Below, piece after piece: positions 9,775 to 19,295 of a stretch of DNA of 54,209 nt. The notes under the pieces were generated by a model. That model did not search any database. It was not told the DNA's origin and worked only from the letters and a program-made list of their open reading frames with translations. The stretch is taken from the NCBI GenBank assembly GCA_027972325.1, contig JAPMOS010000201.1, forward strand, positions 1 through 54,209, given 5' to 3'. Source of the DNA: Paratrimastix pyriformis (Eukaryota > Preaxostyla > Paratrimastigidae). Numbering within the stretch: position 1 is the first letter of the stretch; the number at the start of each line of letters is the position of its first letter. The translations under genes and the position numbers were made by a program.

Positions 9775-10798
9775 ATGGAGATCGCCACTGAGCATGACGA
9801 GCTCAGTAAGGACGATTCCAACTTTATTATGGATCACGCCGAGATCCAAAGTCGTGACGACCCTATGGTAGAGTATCTTCAAGATGAGTTGGGTCGGCAT
9901 CTGTGGTCCCCCTCTTCAGCTCCATTGGACAAGCTCTCTCCTTGGATGCGTTTGGAGCTTATGAAGCTCTTCAGTTCATTGGTCGTCAATGAGCACCGTG
10001 CTCCACGCTATGAGATCATCGAACGCACGGTGCACATGCTGCTGGAGGACAATCCGAAGAAGCAGCCTGAAGCGATCAGCCAGTTTATTTTCCAACTTCT
10101 TGGGGCTTTATTGTTCCAGCAATCGAATGTGCGAACTTTCGACTGCCACGTGCCACAAGAATCATCGCGCGGCTCGTCTGTGGACAAACACCGCACACCG
10201 CCAGAACGAGTCCTCCTATCTGTTGGGGAGACTACATACCGTGGTCCAAAGCAACTTGGAGGTGGAGGTGGAACTCGCCACCCGATCATCGATGGCGATC
10301 GTCCAGCGGGGAAGAAGGAGAGCCCGTTCCCCTTCTTCGAGCAATCCATTTGCCTCTTCCGCTGCCCCAAGAGCACCTCTCACCTTGGCGAACCCATTCG
10401 CCAAGCCGGCACCTGTTCCGGCTCCGACTTCATCTCATGCTCCGGCTTTTGCGCCTGCGCCTGCACCTGCACCTGCACCTGCACCTGCACCTGCACCTGC
10501 ACCTGCACCTGCACCTGCACCTGCACCTGTTGCTGCCCCTGTTGTTGCTGCCCTGTTGCTGCCCCTGTTGTTGCCCCTGTTGCTGCCTCTGTTGCTGCTG
10601 GTGTGTCCCCTTTGTCTGCTGTGCCTGCTGCGCCCGCTCGTGCTACCTCGACGCCCGACCATGCCGCTTCTGCCGTGCCTCCGAAGATTAGCCTCTCCGA
10701 CCTCTCGCCTGTTGCCAACCGTGGGCCTTTGGGAAGGGAGCAACGTGTGTGGGGTGGTGGATTCAGGGGCCCGTGCGCCTGTCCTACCGAGGTGGTAG
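9775..10798 (+). pseudogene. ORF of retroelement A: helical domain plus (AP)n tail
   Basis: Starts at ATG 9775 (MEIATEHDELSKDDSNF). About 120 residues of alpha-helical, Leu-rich sequence (MRLELMKLFSSLVVNEHRAP, then LLEDNPKKQPEAISQFIFQL) are the counterpart of FCKLFGHLGFSSGALPSSTL in element B at 48.5 kb. After about 10130-10200 the protein-like frame changes (LHTVVQSNLEVEVELATRSS), which indicates a frameshift. It continues as a Ser/Pro/Ala linker with an (Ala-Pro)n run from a CCTGCA repeat. The family is not recognised. A role as an RNA-binding gag-like protein is an inference from position and composition. The two copies are well diverged in the helical domain, so the family is old or fast-evolving. 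Confidence 0.55.
10451..10530 (+). repeat. CCTGCA hexanucleotide repeat
   Basis: About 12 copies of a 6-bp unit (CCTGCA/CACCTG) encoding Ala-Pro in the coding frame of retroelement A, followed by a looser CTGTTG/CTGCCC repeat. Confidence 0.85.
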
Positions 10799-11085
10799 GT
10801 CATGGTGGATGGGTTCCGCCCCCCCCTCAGGCTGGGTTCGGGAATATTTTTCGTTCTAACTGTTCTTGTCTTTTGCTTCCTTCGCCCCCTTTCATTGTTC
10901 CTCGTGTCCCGTGTCTCAGTGTTGGATCCTTTTGTCCCCCCCTTGCCCCGTTCTTTTGATGTTCCTTCTGTTTGCTGTCAAGTGTTTGAACGATTCTGTT
11001 TCCTGGCGACATTCCAGTCTCTCTCTTTCCCGCCATGCCGTCTGTGCGCCTACCCCTGAGGGGGTGTAGGTCGGCATGTTACCCG

Positions 11086-11099
11086 CCGGTTTCGACCGG
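11086..11099 (+). promoter_or_regulatory. 3' UTR UUCG hairpin of retroelement A
   Basis: CCGGT-TTCG-ACCGG, a perfect 5-bp stem with a UUCG tetraloop, preceded by ATGTTACCCG. The matching hairpins are at 19770-19783 (LINE) and 49825-49838 (element B), with different stem bases but preserved pairing. This is probably the recognition structure for LINE reverse transcriptase at the RNA 3' end. Confidence 0.75.
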
Positions 11100-11192
11100 A
11101 TGAACGGATTTTCTTCTGTTTCAGTTTTCTGTGTTTTGCGCGCAGTTACTGGCAGTCGAAATAGTATCACAACAACAACAACGTGGCTGCAT

Positions 11193-12712
11193 TGGGTGGC
11201 GGCTGCCCTCAGGTTGGTGTGGTATGTCTAGCCGATGTCTCGTTGGTCTGTGGATGGAGGAAGATGGATGGAGAGTTTCTAATCATGCTTTGATCATAGT
11301 CTCCCGGCTGGACAGAGTGCTTTGCCTCGGAGGTGGGCCCTGTCTGGTGTCGGAAATAACTACCGGTTTGTTGGTTGTTGGGACGTCTGGCAGCGGCTCA
11401 TCCTTAGAATTTCAGATATCTGGCCCCCTGAGATGCCTGTCTGACCGTCTGGTCAGATGGAAGATCCTTCTCTGGGATGTTGCTGATGCGGCACGTTCTT
11501 TGGGAGAGAGTCTGTCTTTCCGGTATTCTTTTTTGTCATCTTCAGAAACTTTTAGGAATGTGGCCGCTGATTCTGTTAAGGCTGGTCAAGGGCAGCCTGG
11601 TTACTGTTTTGAGCTTTCCTGGAATGGGGTTGGTCTGTGTGTACCCTCTTTTTCAGTCATTCAATTCCAATACTGGACTCAGCAGATGGGAGCTCCAATG
11701 CCTGCATCCGCACAAAACCTCCGAATGAATGGGCCGTCTGAAGGTCTGTGTGAGTATTCATTTGTTACAGTTTACTCATTTCCTGAGATCGATGATCTCG
11801 GTAGGACTGGTGGTGACGCTAGGGCCGGTCAAGGGGTCAACGGTCAAACCAGGACCCCCTTAACACCCGCAGCGGTTCCTGCGGGTGCTGGAGAGGAGGG
11901 GCCGCTGGGCTACGTCGGCGGGATGCCCTAGGGATCGTTACCCTGGGGTGGCCAGAGAGAGGGTCGAGGACAACCTGGCTAAAATGTGGCAGGCAAACCT
12001 CACCGAGTGGTACGAGGAAAACCCCGATGGGGACAACCTCAAGAAGGAGGAAAACCCCGCCGTCGGGGACAACCTCAAGGGGCATCGCTGGGCGACACCG
12101 GCTGGGTGGGGGATGGACACGATGGAGGAAAACCCCAAGAAGGGGGACAACCTCAAGAAGGAGGAAAACCCCGCCGTCGGGGACAACCTCAAGGGGCATC
12201 GCTGGGCGACATCGGCTGGGTGGGGGACGGACACGGAGGAGGAAAACCCCAAGGGGACAACCTCAAGAAGGAGGAAAACCCCGCCGAAGGGGACAACCTC
12301 ATGAGGGAAGGAGCAGAGGAGAACCCCGACTTTGGGGAAAACCTCGATGGTGGGATGGAGGACGATGCCGGGGATGGGAATGCGGCACAGGCTGGCGACA
12401 TCGGGGGCATACTACTTTGGCTCAGGTGGCTGGGGCTGGCTTCCTTTTTGCTTACGGTCTGTGCGAATGTTTTCCTTGTTGCCGTTTGCCTTGTAGACTC
12501 CTTTGAGTTTCGGCAGTGCTCTTGGGACAGGGAGGTTTGGAAAGGGAGACTGGCTCGGATATCATGGTTGCAAGTGATAATGTACGCTTGGGGGGACTTG
12601 GAAGGTCTAGCATGCCAGGCCAATTGGAATTTTATTGTTGACCGATTTAAGAGATGGGTGGGGATGAAGGAGGGGTGGAAAAGGGGTGGGCTGACATTGA
12701 CTTGGCTGAGTT
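11193..12712 (+). other. LINE spacer between nested element and protease module
   Basis: Continues the LINE after the nested insertion. A frame at 11131-11931 and another at 11986-12738 are open but resemble no known protein. The second includes the direct repeats at 12009-12310 and a hydrophobic stretch (WLGLASFLLTVCANVFLVAV, around 12440-12480) that could be a membrane helix if translated. I see no strong coding evidence and call this spacer, possibly the 5' part of the protein that carries the protease module. Confidence 0.4.
12009..12310 (+). repeat. 110-114 bp direct repeats with ~30-bp sub-repeats
   Basis: Units beginning GAGGAAAACCCCGCC recur at 12047, 12161 and 12271 (periods 114 and 110 bp). 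Each contains shorter GAGGAAAACCCC...GGGGACAACCTC sub-units. They lie in the LINE spacer, where promoter or 5' UTR repeats are often found in LINEs; function unknown. Confidence 0.8.
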
Positions 12713-13216
12713 TTGAAAAAGCTGGTTGGGTTGGTTGAGTTTTATTGTAATGACGATGACATCGGTAAAAAAGATTGGAGGCGGTGGGGAGCAGGATTGC
12801 TATGGAGGTGGAAATGGAGTGGGGAGGGTGATGGAGAGCTGGAGGATGGTAATGGGGGCGGAATGTATAGAGGAATAGTTAATGTCACTGGCCACCGCTG
12901 CTGGATCAGCACGGCCCTCCAGGTGGTTGAGGCGGCTGGGGGGGTGGGGGAGTTGTACGAGATATTGCGGGGAGGTCATGGGACCCCGGAGTGGGAAGAA
13001 GGGGTGTGGAGGGAGGGAGCGAGGGGTTTGGACGAAGGGCAGGATGGGGAAGCGGAGGAGGCCCTCGTTGAATTGCTGCGGAGGTCTGGGATAGCGGCAA
13101 AGGTAACTGTGGAAGTGGAGGACACATGTCAGGAGTGTGAGCTTATGAGTAGCGGAACGGAGAGAGAGAAGCGATCTAACGGTGAGATTGGAGCGGGATC
13201 TGGAGAAAATGAGTGA
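12713..13216 (+). CDS. LINE USP-like protease, Cys-box half
   Basis: The readable protein starts near ATG 12863 with MYRGIVNVTGHRCWISTALQ, which fits the Cys box of ubiquitin-specific proteases (G-[LI]-x-N-x-G-x-x-C-[WY]-x-[NS]-x-x-L-Q). The presumed nucleophile is Cys at codon 12899-12901. About 70 residues later comes a CxxC pair (DTCQECELM), matching the first half of the USP zinc finger. The frame stops at 13216. It overlaps by 35 bp the next frame, which begins with the second CxxC and carries the His box. Residues before 12863 (from 12713) look like low-complexity lead-in. USPs remove ubiquitin from proteins. Here the module would act on a host target or on the LINE's own proteins, which is inference. 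Confidence 0.7.
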   Translation: MKKLVGLVEFYCNDDDIGKKDWRRWGAGLLWRWKWSGEGDGELEDGNGGGMYRGIVNVTGHRCWISTALQVVEAAGGVGELYEILRGGHGTPEWEEGVWREGARGLDEGQDGEAEEALVELLRRSGIAAKVTVEVEDTCQECELMSSGTEREKRSNGEIGAGSGENE

Positions 13217-16200
13217 CGCTGTGGGAAGGGTGATCCTTTCAAATCAGAGGATACGAAAAAGGTGCCCTGGGTGTGGGGTGGATCGTTGGCATGCGAGGGA
13301 GGAGCGGGTGGTGGGAACAGAGGGTGTTATGGTCGTCCAAGTGACGCGGGGTAGGGAAGGGATGGTTGATAAGAGGCAATGGAGGGTCCAGCCGGATGTG
13401 GTGGAAGTGGGCGGTAAGGTGTATCACATGGTAGCGGTGGCGGAGTTTTGTGGGAGAAGGGGGGGTGGGCGACACTGGGTGGCGGTCAAAAAGATTGGAG
13501 ACCAATGGTGGAGGTTTAATGACAGCAGGGTCGGAGAAGTTGGGGAAGAGGAAGCAGGTCATGGAGATGTGTTCCTGTATGTGGAGGGGCAGGAAAAGGC
13601 TTCGAAGATGAGGAAGTCGGCCCTGGGACCGGCGTTCGGAGGTGTGAAGATGCAGATGGGAGGTGGGAAGGCTGGGGAGCGGGGATGGGCCGGGGCGGAG
13701 CAGTGCATGGGGGTGGGTGTGGGAAGCCTATCTGCAGTGGGGGATAGTTACCCGGAAGTCAGGGTGCCTGCGGGGGAGGGGAAGGGAGTGAAGGCGCGGA
13801 GAAGGAAGGGGAAAAGGGATGCGCAGAGGAAGAAGAGGCAAAAAGCGAAAATGCTGGATATTGAGCGGGTGTATGATGAGAAGGCGGAGGCGGAAGAATT
13901 TTGTGGGGTGGAAAAGTGGTGCTGCGAAAAAAAGGAGGCTAACTTGAGGGCGGGGCTGCCGGGGAAAGAGGAGGATCGGGTGAGGGTGGTCGGATGGAAT
14001 GTGCGGGGGCTGGGCTCGGAATGGAAAAAGAAAAATGTAGAAGATTTGCTGAAGGTGGGTCGAACGGACGTAGCGCTTTTGCAGGAAACGAAAGGAACGA
14101 GGGACAATAAAGAATTTCTGCAGGAAAAATGGATGAAGGGGTGGTGCTGGAGGAGCTCTGTGGCGGAGGAGTCTGTTAAGCGGCACCCGAGAGGGGGGGT
14201 GATGATTGGGTATAGAAAAACACTGCAAGTGGCAGTTCGAAAGATTACGGAGGTGATTCCTGGTTATCTCATGTTTATGGACTGGACGGAGGGGAAGAAT
14301 CAGATGAGACTCATCAACATGTATTTTCCTACTGGGGACGGAGAGGCGAACGTGAGGGTAAGGAGTGTGATCTTGGAGCGGTTGGAGGAGTGTGTGGCGG
14401 GGGGGGCGTCGGATGGGAGAGGAGTCGTGGTGTACACAGATGCGAACGGATGGGCTAAGGAAGGAGGGGAGCAAGAGAAACTGGGATTGTATGATGTGGC
14501 GAAGATGGTTGGGAAGGCGGGGGAGATAACTTTTATCCGGAGCCGGAAGGGTGGGACGGTGGCGAAAGAGGAAGAGCATGAAGGGAAGGGGAGGGCCCGG
14601 TTGGATTTGTGTCTGTCGACGCAGGGGACAATGGGGAGGGTGCTGGACAATTTGTTTGTTTGGCGGAATGATGAGATTCAGTGGCAGGCGGTCACGGATC
14701 ACCACATGATTGTAACGGATCTCCGAAACATGGCGCCCTCTGCGGTGAAAATGGCTCGGAGGAAGGTGGCCATCTGCCCTTCCCGGACGGATGTGGAGGC
14801 ACTGTTGCGGGACAAGAAGAAGGAGGAGTATGATGTTATGGTTGGGAAAATGGAAAAGTACCGTGGGAAGGTTGCGCAAATGTTGCGAGAGGCAGCTGTG
14901 AAGGGGGAGGAGCCATCATTTGAACAGATGAGTGAGTTTCTTCGGGTGACAGCTGGCTGCGTTTTCGGCTATAGGGATGTGATGAATACGGATCGAGATT
15001 TTGAGCCTTTCAGGATAAAGAAATTGAGGAGGAGAGCGCTGGCGGAGGAGGACTTGAGTAAGAGGAAGGAGATGTTGAAACAGCTGGCGAAGATGAGGTC
15101 GGTGCATTATGGTAAGAGAGATAGGGCATTGGAGGGAAAGCGCAAGCGTATCTATAAGGGTATCATGACGGATGGCGCGGCGCCAATCACAACCTACGTG
15201 ACTCGAAATGCGGAGGGGAAGATGGACAGGGTGGTGTCGGACCCGGCGGAGGTTAAGAGGGGATGGTGGGGTTTCATGGCGGGGCTTGCAAAAAGGAAGC
15301 TGCCGGTGGGGGACGGGGGGCAAAGACTGAAGGAGGTAACGGGAGGCGTGGGTGGAAGGGTAATTATGGCCCCTCTGACGACGCATGATATCCAGACAAT
15401 ACTGGGGGCTTTGCCGGACGGGAAAGCGGCTGGCCCGGATGGAGTGACGGCGGAGATGGTCCATGCTTGTCAGGACGAAATTAAGGAGTGGTTGGGGAGG
15501 CGATACAACGAGATGTTGCAGAAGTCTGAGGTTCCTGAGGAGCTGAAACTCAGCTCGGTCTATATGGCAACCAAATCGCAGACGGAGCATCCGGGGGATC
15601 CGGCGGGAAGAAGGCCTATAACTTTAATACAGGTCTTTTTGAAAGGACTGCAGGTAGTGATTGCCTCGAGATTTCAAGACTGGTGCGTTGAAAAAGGGGT
15701 ATTCGGGGCGGAGCAGTTTGGTTTCCTGAGGGATCGGAGGATTGAGACGCCGATTGCCGAGATTTTGGGGGTGTTGACGGACTCGAAGATTATGGGAGGT
15801 AAGGAGTTCCACATGTGCGCGCTAGATATAAGAAAGGCCTATGATACAGTTGACATGGAGGCGCTCAGAAAGGGGTTGAGAAGGATGGGGGTGGAAGAGG
15901 AATTTGTCAGGTATGTGGACAGCTTGTATGAGGGGAGAAAGGCGCGTGTGATCACGGGGTACGGGTTGACGGATAGCTATGACATTGAGAGAGGAATTAG
16001 TCAGGGGGACCCGTTGTCCTGCCTGCTGTTTATCTCCTTCATGGAGGGAGTCTTGGCGGAGGTGAGACGACAGGAGGGGGGCTATATTCTGGATAGCGGC
16101 AGGAAGGTAAAGGTGTTGGCATTTGCGGACGACATTATGTTGGTGACGAGAACAAGGGAACAGATGGTCCGTTTGGTGAATACGGTAAGGCGGAAAGTGG

Positions 16201-17387
16201 AAGAGGCTGGTATGGAGCTGTCGTGGAGCAAGTGTGACTACCTGTGTGGCGGGGTGAAGGGGAAGACGGACTTGGATCTGGGAGAGGGTCGGAAGATCAG
16301 AGTGCAGCAAAAGGGTGGAGCAATTCGGTATCTTGGGATATGGATAGATGAGGAGATGAACATGAAGGTCAACACGGAGAAGGTGATCCAGAAAATGTGT
16401 GGGCGACTGCACAGGCTCATGGACAAGAAGGTCCCTCCGAGGTTGATGGTGCAAATGATTAATGAGTGTGTCTCGACTTGCCTACAATACACGGCGAGGC
16501 AGTGCCCAATGCCGACAAGGGACTTGGAAACACTGAAGCAGAGATATGCGAGGGTGTTCAGGGAAATCGGAGGTTGTATTGGGAAATGCGACCCGGCAGA
16601 GGTGCTGTTCTTTCCGGAGGAGGAAGGGGGTATGGGGCTGAAGGACCCGATTGATGTCCATGATATGATGGTGATGACACAAATTCTGGGGAGGATGGCG
16701 GACGAGCAGGGGTGTGGAGTGGTGCTGAGGGAGGAGATCGCGCTGCTGCAGAAATTGTGGACGACGCGTGAGCCGCTGTTGGATGATGCAGGGAAGTGGG
16801 TGAAGATGCACGGGCAGGAGAAGATGCCGGGGGTGGTGATTGGGGCGTTGCAGGTGATGCACAGGAGAGACATGGCGATCCTGAGGGACGGTGAGAAACT
16901 GAAGGAGGAAGTGAAGTACGGCATGCCGACGACACTGGAAGAGATGGCGGAGCCCTGCAAGATAACAAAGAAGCACAGACAGACCCTCATGAAAAGGAAG
17001 ATTCGGAGTGTGGCGGACCTCATCATAGGGGGAAGATTTCATTGGAAAGGGGTGATGCCGCAGTATGTGGAGATGATCAAAAAGCGGGTGTGTCTGTATG
17101 GTAACAGGGTGAGTCCGGACTATCTGCAATTGGCGAGGCGGATTCGGGAGGAGGAGTCGGCGGAGGAGGGGCGGAAGAGGCGGAGAGTGGAGAAGGAAAA
17201 GGAGGAAGGCAATGCAGATAAGGGGAATGAAGGAAGGAGTGAGGGGAGTCGGGGGGTTGGGGCGGTCGGGGGAAGCGAAACCAAGAGTCAAGAGGCAAGC
17301 AAAGTTGCAGTGCGTCGGGGGGAAGGTAGCAGTGGTGAAACAGAGGAAACATGGGAGGGAGGATGGGGTGGGAAAGGGGGAGAGTAA
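13182..17387 (+). CDS. LINE ORF2: USP His-box half, AP endonuclease, reverse transcriptase
   Basis: 1401 codons. Residues 28-31 are a CPGC pair, the second half of a USP zinc finger. Residues about 83-125 read VYHMVAVAEFCG ... GRHWVAVKK ... WWRFNDSRVGEV, the USP His box (His at codon 13473) with the following Asn/Asp. From about residue 266 there is an AP-type endonuclease (VVGWNVRGLG; LLQETKG; YTDANGW; LDLCLST; TDHHMIV near residue 505). The reverse transcriptase spans about residues 720-1010, with KAAGPDGV, an ALDIRKAYDTVD segment (palm Asp), GISQGDPLS and FADDIML (about residue 981). After it comes a long basic C-terminal region. The frame ends at a TAA (17385) that is followed in the same frame by the RNase H segment, so the stop may be a mutation or read through. 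The protease-endonuclease-RT order in one polypeptide is unusual. Confidence 0.9.
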   Translation: MRLERDLEKMSDAVGRVILSNQRIRKRCPGCGVDRWHAREERVVGTEGVMVVQVTRGREGMVDKRQWRVQPDVVEVGGKVYHMVAVAEFCGRRGGGRHWVAVKKIGDQWWRFNDSRVGEVGEEEAGHGDVFLYVEGQEKASKMRKSALGPAFGGVKMQMGGGKAGERGWAGAEQCMGVGVGSLSAVGDSYPEVRVPAGEGKGVKARRRKGKRDAQRKKRQKAKMLDIERVYDEKAEAEEFCGVEKWCCEKKEANLRAGLPGKEEDRVRVVGWNVRGLGSEWKKKNVEDLLKVGRTDVALLQETKGTRDNKEFLQEKWMKGWCWRSSVAEESVKRHPRGGVMIGYRKTLQVAVRKITEVIPGYLMFMDWTEGKNQMRLINMYFPTGDGEANVRVRSVILERLEECVAGGASDGRGVVVYTDANGWAKEGGEQEKLGLYDVAKMVGKAGEITFIRSRKGGTVAKEEEHEGKGRARLDLCLSTQGTMGRVLDNLFVWRNDEIQWQAVTDHHMIVTDLRNMAPSAVKMARRKVAICPSRTDVEALLRDKKKEEYDVMVGKMEKYRGKVAQMLREAAVKGEEPSFEQMSEFLRVTAGCVFGYRDVMNTDRDFEPFRIKKLRRRALAEEDLSKRKEMLKQLAKMRSVHYGKRDRALEGKRKRIYKGIMTDGAAPITTYVTRNAEGKMDRVVSDPAEVKRGWWGFMAGLAKRKLPVGDGGQRLKEVTGGVGGRVIMAPLTTHDIQTILGALPDGKAAGPDGVTAEMVHACQDEIKEWLGRRYNEMLQKSEVPEELKLSSVYMATKSQTEHPGDPAGRRPITLIQVFLKGLQVVIASRFQDWCVEKGVFGAEQFGFLRDRRIETPIAEILGVLTDSKIMGGKEFHMCALDIRKAYDTVDMEALRKGLRRMGVEEEFVRYVDSLYEGRKARVITGYGLTDSYDIERGISQGDPLSCLLFISFMEGVLAEVRRQEGGYILDSGRKVKVLAFADDIMLVTRTREQMVRLVNTVRRKVEEAGMELSWSKCDYLCGGVKGKTDLDLGEGRKIRVQQKGGAIRYLGIWIDEEMNMKVNTEKVIQKMCGRLHRLMDKKVPPRLMVQMINECVSTCLQYTARQCPMPTRDLETLKQRYARVFREIGGCIGKCDPAEVLFFPEEEGGMGLKDPIDVHDMMVMTQILGRMADEQGCGVVLREEIALLQKLWTTREPLLDDAGKWVKMHGQEKMPGVVIGALQVMHRRDMAILRDGEKLKEEVKYGMPTTLEEMAEPCKITKKHRQTLMKRKIRSVADLIIGGRFHWKGVMPQYVEMIKKRVCLYGNRVSPDYLQLARRIREEESAEEGRKRRRVEKEKEEGNADKGNEGRSEGSRGVGAVGGSETKSQEASKVAVRRGEGSSGETEETWEGGWGGKGGE

Positions 17388-17429
17388 GAAGGGAAGGAGC
17401 GAGAAAGAAGATGGGGAGGAGGGGGTCGG

Positions 17430-17933
17430 ATGCAGATTGAGGCGAGCGTGAAGAAGAGGAGGGCGGAAGGGCAGGTGGAGGGGAGGGGGAACAAGAAGGG
17501 GAGGGCGAGGGCTGGTGAGTGGGACGAGGTATTGTGGAAAAGGCGGGAGGAGTTGATGGCGGAGTGTGATGAGGTGGAAGTAAGAGTGGTGGAGCCAGAG
17601 GCGGAATGGAGGTTGTTTTATACTGATGGGAGTGCGACAAGAAGCCGGAAGGAAAGACGGGCGGCGTTCGCGGTGATTGAGAGATTAAAAAATGGGGCGC
17701 TGGCGGTGAGAGCGGGGAGGAGGTGTTCGGGTCGGGGGCAGACTAACAATGAAGCGGAGTTGGAGGCTATTCTGGAGGCTATTCGGATTGGACAGGATGC
17801 GAATGTGGAAGTGAGAACGGACAGTAAAGTGGCAAAGGGGTGGGTTGAGGGACTGATAAAGGGTTGGTGGAAACCAACGGATCTGATAGAATCGAAGGCG
17901 GAGGGACTGCTGCGGAGGGGCAGCGGATTGTGA
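17430..17933 (+). CDS. LINE RNase H domain, N-terminal part
   Basis: Same frame as ORF2, separated from it by one stop and about 14 codons. It contains RNase H catalytic motifs: YTDGSAT (first Asp), NNEAELEAI (Glu) and VRTDSKVAKGW (second Asp). The last motif is not in this frame but in the overlapping frame from 17864, so a frame change lies within 17864-17933. The domain would degrade the RNA strand of the RNA/DNA hybrid during LINE reverse transcription. Confidence 0.8.
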   Translation: MQIEASVKKRRAEGQVEGRGNKKGRARAGEWDEVLWKRREELMAECDEVEVRVVEPEAEWRLFYTDGSATRSRKERRAAFAVIERLKNGALAVRAGRRCSGRGQTNNEAELEAILEAIRIGQDANVEVRTDSKVAKGWVEGLIKGWWKPTDLIESKAEGLLRRGSGL

Positions 17934-19261
17934 AGGAGCATCGTGGAGAGATACGACTGGTCTGGGTTAAGGGACATCAGGAAACTAGTGCGTCGCTGGA
18001 TGCGGAGGGGAACAGATTGGCAGACAAGATTGCGGGACGGAGCATAAAGATGGAGCCGAGCGTGGTGCCCGAAGAGAAAGGATGGGGATTCAAGCTGGTG
18101 CGGAGAAGTGACGGGAAGGAGGTGGAGACAGACTTCAGAGAGGTGATGAAGGAATGGGGGAGGAAAAGTCGCATGTGGAGGGCGGCTCGTAAAAAGAAAA
18201 ACGAGATTGTGTTAATTAACGCAGAGAGTCGCAACGGAGGGATCAACGTGCAAACGATGAGGTGTGAGATGTCAGGGAAGCTGGCGATGATGGCAATCCT
18301 GCAGCGGTATATCACGGCCAACATCCGGTTCTACATCAACGGGGAGGGGGATGGGAAGTGTTGGTGTGGGGTGAGGGACCACATGAACCACTTGGTGTTT
18401 GAGTGCCCAGGGATGGCGGGATGTGTGGGGGAGAGATGGAAAGGGGCGGATGCTGTGAAGCTAATTGAGTGGTTGGACAAGGCGGAGGGAGCTGAAGACC
18501 CGGACCAGCTGCTCGAGGAGAAGTGGGTAGAGCCGATGGGAGAGTGTGTGAAGATAAGGGGCAGGCAGATCACGAAGGTGAGGCTATGGCAATTGATGGA
18601 GAGGTCCCGGGGGAGATGGTTTCGGGCGAGAACATGGGACAGTTTTTGGGAAACGTTCTCGACAGAGGTAGCTGAGATGTGTGACCGATATGAGGAAGGG
18701 AAAAGCACGACAGTAAAGGAGGGGCGGACGCATATGAGTACGCTGAGGAACCAATGGACGACTCCCCACACTATATCTTCGTTGCTGAGACAGGCGGGAA
18801 GCCTAACGGTGATGGCGTTTTCGCACCCAGGGAATGCGGATCTCAGTTTCCCAGAGTATAGAACGCCGAGTAAGGAAGACTGGTTCCTGGGAGGTTCGGT
18901 GGATGGGTACGGGCTATTTAAGGAGAATCGGGACTTGTTGATTTATGCGAATCCGGAATATAACCCCAGGAGGAGATGGATCGGTTTTTCCGAGCAATTG
19001 GAGAGTGGGCGGAGAGTCCGATTGGTAGAGGAGGGAAAAGAGCGTTTAGATGCATTGTTATTGTGCCGTACGGGGAAGGGAAAGCGAACAGAATCCAGCC
19101 GGGGTGAGCCGAAGCACGGTGTGAGCTTGGCGATCAAGGGGGACATTCAGATGCGTGAGCTTTTCATCATCCAGGAGGGTGGGTTTGCTTTTGGGAGCCG
19201 AGTTTCTGGCGCACTGGGAGGAAAGTGGTGGGGAAGGCGCGGTTTGATGTGGGGATTCTGA
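17864..19261 (+). CDS. LINE RNase H end plus zinc-knuckle-like C-terminal region
   Basis: Carries the final RNase H motif (VWVKGHQETSASLDAEGNRL, with His and the last Asp), then a basic region (WRAARKKKNEIVLINAESRN). A cysteine/histidine motif CWCGVRDHMNHLVFECPG (about 18358-18412) resembles the CCHC-like motif found after the RT/RNase H in many LINEs. The rest, about 280 residues, has no recognised domain. The first 20 or so codons of this frame overlap the preceding RNase H frame and are probably not used as a separate start. Confidence 0.75.
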   Translation: MVETNGSDRIEGGGTAAEGQRIVKEHRGEIRLVWVKGHQETSASLDAEGNRLADKIAGRSIKMEPSVVPEEKGWGFKLVRRSDGKEVETDFREVMKEWGRKSRMWRAARKKKNEIVLINAESRNGGINVQTMRCEMSGKLAMMAILQRYITANIRFYINGEGDGKCWCGVRDHMNHLVFECPGMAGCVGERWKGADAVKLIEWLDKAEGAEDPDQLLEEKWVEPMGECVKIRGRQITKVRLWQLMERSRGRWFRARTWDSFWETFSTEVAEMCDRYEEGKSTTVKEGRTHMSTLRNQWTTPHTISSLLRQAGSLTVMAFSHPGNADLSFPEYRTPSKEDWFLGGSVDGYGLFKENRDLLIYANPEYNPRRRWIGFSEQLESGRRVRLVEEGKERLDALLLCRTGKGKRTESSRGEPKHGVSLAIKGDIQMRELFIIQEGGFAFGSRVSGALGGKWWGRRGLMWGF

Positions 19262-19295
19262 TGTTTGAGAATGGGCGGGCTAGGAGAGATTCCCG

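Larger units (their letters stand above)
9711..11182 (+). mobile_element. Non-autonomous ORF-bearing retroelement A (nested in LINE)
   Basis: A 1.47-kb insertion in the LINE spacer, flanked by the 10-bp duplication GTGGCTGCAT at 9701-9710 and 11183-11192. It starts near GGGCCCCGG, carries one gag-like frame, and ends with a UUCG hairpin, GTATCAC and (ACA)n. The 3' end is organised like that of the host LINE (ATGTTACCC, UUCG hairpin, GTATCACAC), but there is no endonuclease or reverse transcriptase, so it must be moved in trans. A sister copy of the same size and layout lies at 48495-49932. Compare HAL1-type half-LINEs, though the frame here is not obviously the ORF1 of this particular LINE. 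Confidence 0.85.

Noticed and set aside
13239-17640. Long minus-strand Pro/His/Leu-rich frames opposite LINE ORF2
   Set aside because: They are complements of purine-rich LINE coding sequence; the plus strand carries clear endonuclease and RT motifs.
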